Origin: Acidimicrobiales bacterium
GTDB taxonomy: Bacteria; Actinomycetota; Acidimicrobiia; Acidimicrobiales; RAAP-2
Reading direction: 5' to 3'
Assembly (NCBI GenBank): GCA_017882985.1
Contig: JADGOK010000061.1
Coordinates: forward strand, 1-6,196
DNA length: 6,196 nt
Of this stretch, positions 5,798-6,196 are shown in pieces (within the stretch, counting starts at the first letter, position 1; each line of letters opens with the position of its first letter). The notes beneath the pieces were generated by a model. That model was not told the origin of the DNA and ran no database searches. It saw only the letters and a list, made by a program, of their open reading frames with translations. The position numbers and the translations under genes were made by a program.

Positions 5798-5804
5798 GCC
5801 AGCG
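5782..5804 (-). promoter_or_regulatory. perfect hairpin across the ATPase stop and VWA start codons
   Basis: On the minus strand CGCTGGCGT, a 5-base loop GAAGG, then ACGCCAGCG form a perfect 9-bp stem. The overlapping stop and start (GTGA, 5794-5797) straddles the end of the 5' arm and the start of the loop, so the start codon of the zincin-VWA gene would be partly buried in mRNA structure. A short pyrimidine run (TCTTTCCC) follows. It could couple translation to the upstream gene, or act as a weak attenuator that lowers expression of the second gene. Confidence 0.55.
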
Positions 5805-6196
5805 CACCGATTGAGAGGGCGTCGAGCACTCCCTGGGCGCGTTGCTCTCCAAACACGAGGTGCGCCGCGCGCGACGCACCACAGGAACGACGAAGTCGGT
5901 CGAAGGCGTAGAAACTGCGCAGGGACACGCGGCGAAGCGGATCACCGAGTGAACCGGCGAGCGCCGGCGCGCGTAAATCACTGCTCAGAGATTGCACCGC
6001 GCCCGGATGGGGCCGATCGACGCGTATCGAGACCGCGAAGCGATCACGCAACGCCACGGGCAGGTCCTCGAGTTCTTCGAGATTGGTCGTCATGACGACC
6101 GAGAAGTCGGGCCCGGGCGTCACCCATTCTCCGCTCTGCGGATTACGCCACCGAGCAGACTCCGGTGAATCGGTCATTGCGAGCAATGTGCTGAGT
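5794..6196 (-). CDS. MoxR-type AAA+ ATPase, C-terminal part (start lies beyond the right edge)
   Basis: The open frame continues to the right edge with no start needed, giving the last 133 residues of a larger protein. DFSVVMTTNLEELEDLP carries the sensor-1 strand ending in TTN, and ALRDRF a few residues later carries the arginine-finger position typical of MoxR/CbbQ/GvpN-type ATPases. RRVSLRSFYAFDRLR further on fits the sensor-2 helix of the lid domain. Walker A and Walker B lie outside the window. MoxR-type ATPases remodel or activate partner proteins, usually together with a VWA protein encoded next door, which is exactly the arrangement here: the stop codon overlaps the zincin-VWA start by 4 nt. 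The visible part shows no damage. Subfamily cannot be settled without the N-terminal half. Confidence 0.85.
   Translation of the reverse strand, partial: LSTLLAMTDSPESARWRNPQSGEWVTPGPDFSVVMTTNLEELEDLPVALRDRFAVSIRVDRPHPGAVQSLSSDLRAPALAGSLGDPLRRVSLRSFYAFDRLRRSCGASRAAHLVFGEQRAQGVLDALSIGALA

Noticed and set aside
5352..6095. Plus-strand open frame of 247 codons opposite the VWA and ATPase genes
   Set aside because: The translation is Arg/Pro/Ser-rich and low in hydrophobic order, and the minus strand carries recognisable HELMH and AAA+ motifs across the same bases.
1..6196. CRISPR arrays, insertion sequences, attachment sites and long direct repeats
   Set aside because: I saw no regularly spaced repeats, transposase-like frames or terminal inverted repeats. 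The tRNA-Cys 3' end, where an attachment site would lie, is outside the window.

Overview
The window is GC-rich, and most intergenic gaps are short. Three things point to an actinobacterium: a LexA box of the CGAAC-N4-GTTCG type, the order LysM division-inhibitor-like gene then nrdR, and a mycobacterial-style L,D-transpeptidase layout. A deep branch such as Acidimicrobiia is possible, but that is a guess from gene content and not something the sequence proves.

Layout from left to right: (1) the 5' part of a tRNA-Cys(GCA) gene on the minus strand, cut by the left edge; (2) a 54-residue two-helix membrane protein on the minus strand that is easily missed; (3) a secreted L,D-transpeptidase-like protein on the plus strand, with a peptidoglycan-binding-like domain and an altered active-site motif (SLGC-V-E in place of S/T-HGC-x-N/R); (4) a small hairpin between two convergent stop codons; (5) a tight minus-strand cluster, in transcription order LysM membrane protein, nrdR, PIG-L/LmbE-type deacetylase, dinB (DNA polymerase IV); (6) upstream of that cluster, a promoter overlaid by two LexA-type boxes that are exact reverse complements of each other; (7) further upstream on the same strand, a MoxR-type AAA+ ATPase (C-terminal part only, running off the right edge), coupled by a 4-nt overlap to a protein that joins a HELMH zincin-like N-terminal half to a VWA-type C-terminal half.

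The central story is a likely SOS (DNA-damage) operon. One LexA site fills the spacer between the -35 and -10 elements and the other covers the expected transcription start. The four genes behind it are spaced 30 nt, 2 nt and -17 nt apart. Damage would therefore be expected to raise together a membrane-anchored LysM protein of the ChiZ/DivS/YneA kind (division arrest), the ribonucleotide reductase repressor NrdR, a PIG-L hydrolase of unknown substrate, and a translesion polymerase. In several actinobacteria and in Bacillus the LysM gene sits divergently next to lexA. Here no lexA lies next to it, and the MoxR/VWA pair occupies that place instead.

The second point of interest is the MoxR plus zincin-VWA pair. 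Its gene junction lies inside a perfect 9-bp-stem hairpin that includes the GTG start codon of the second gene.
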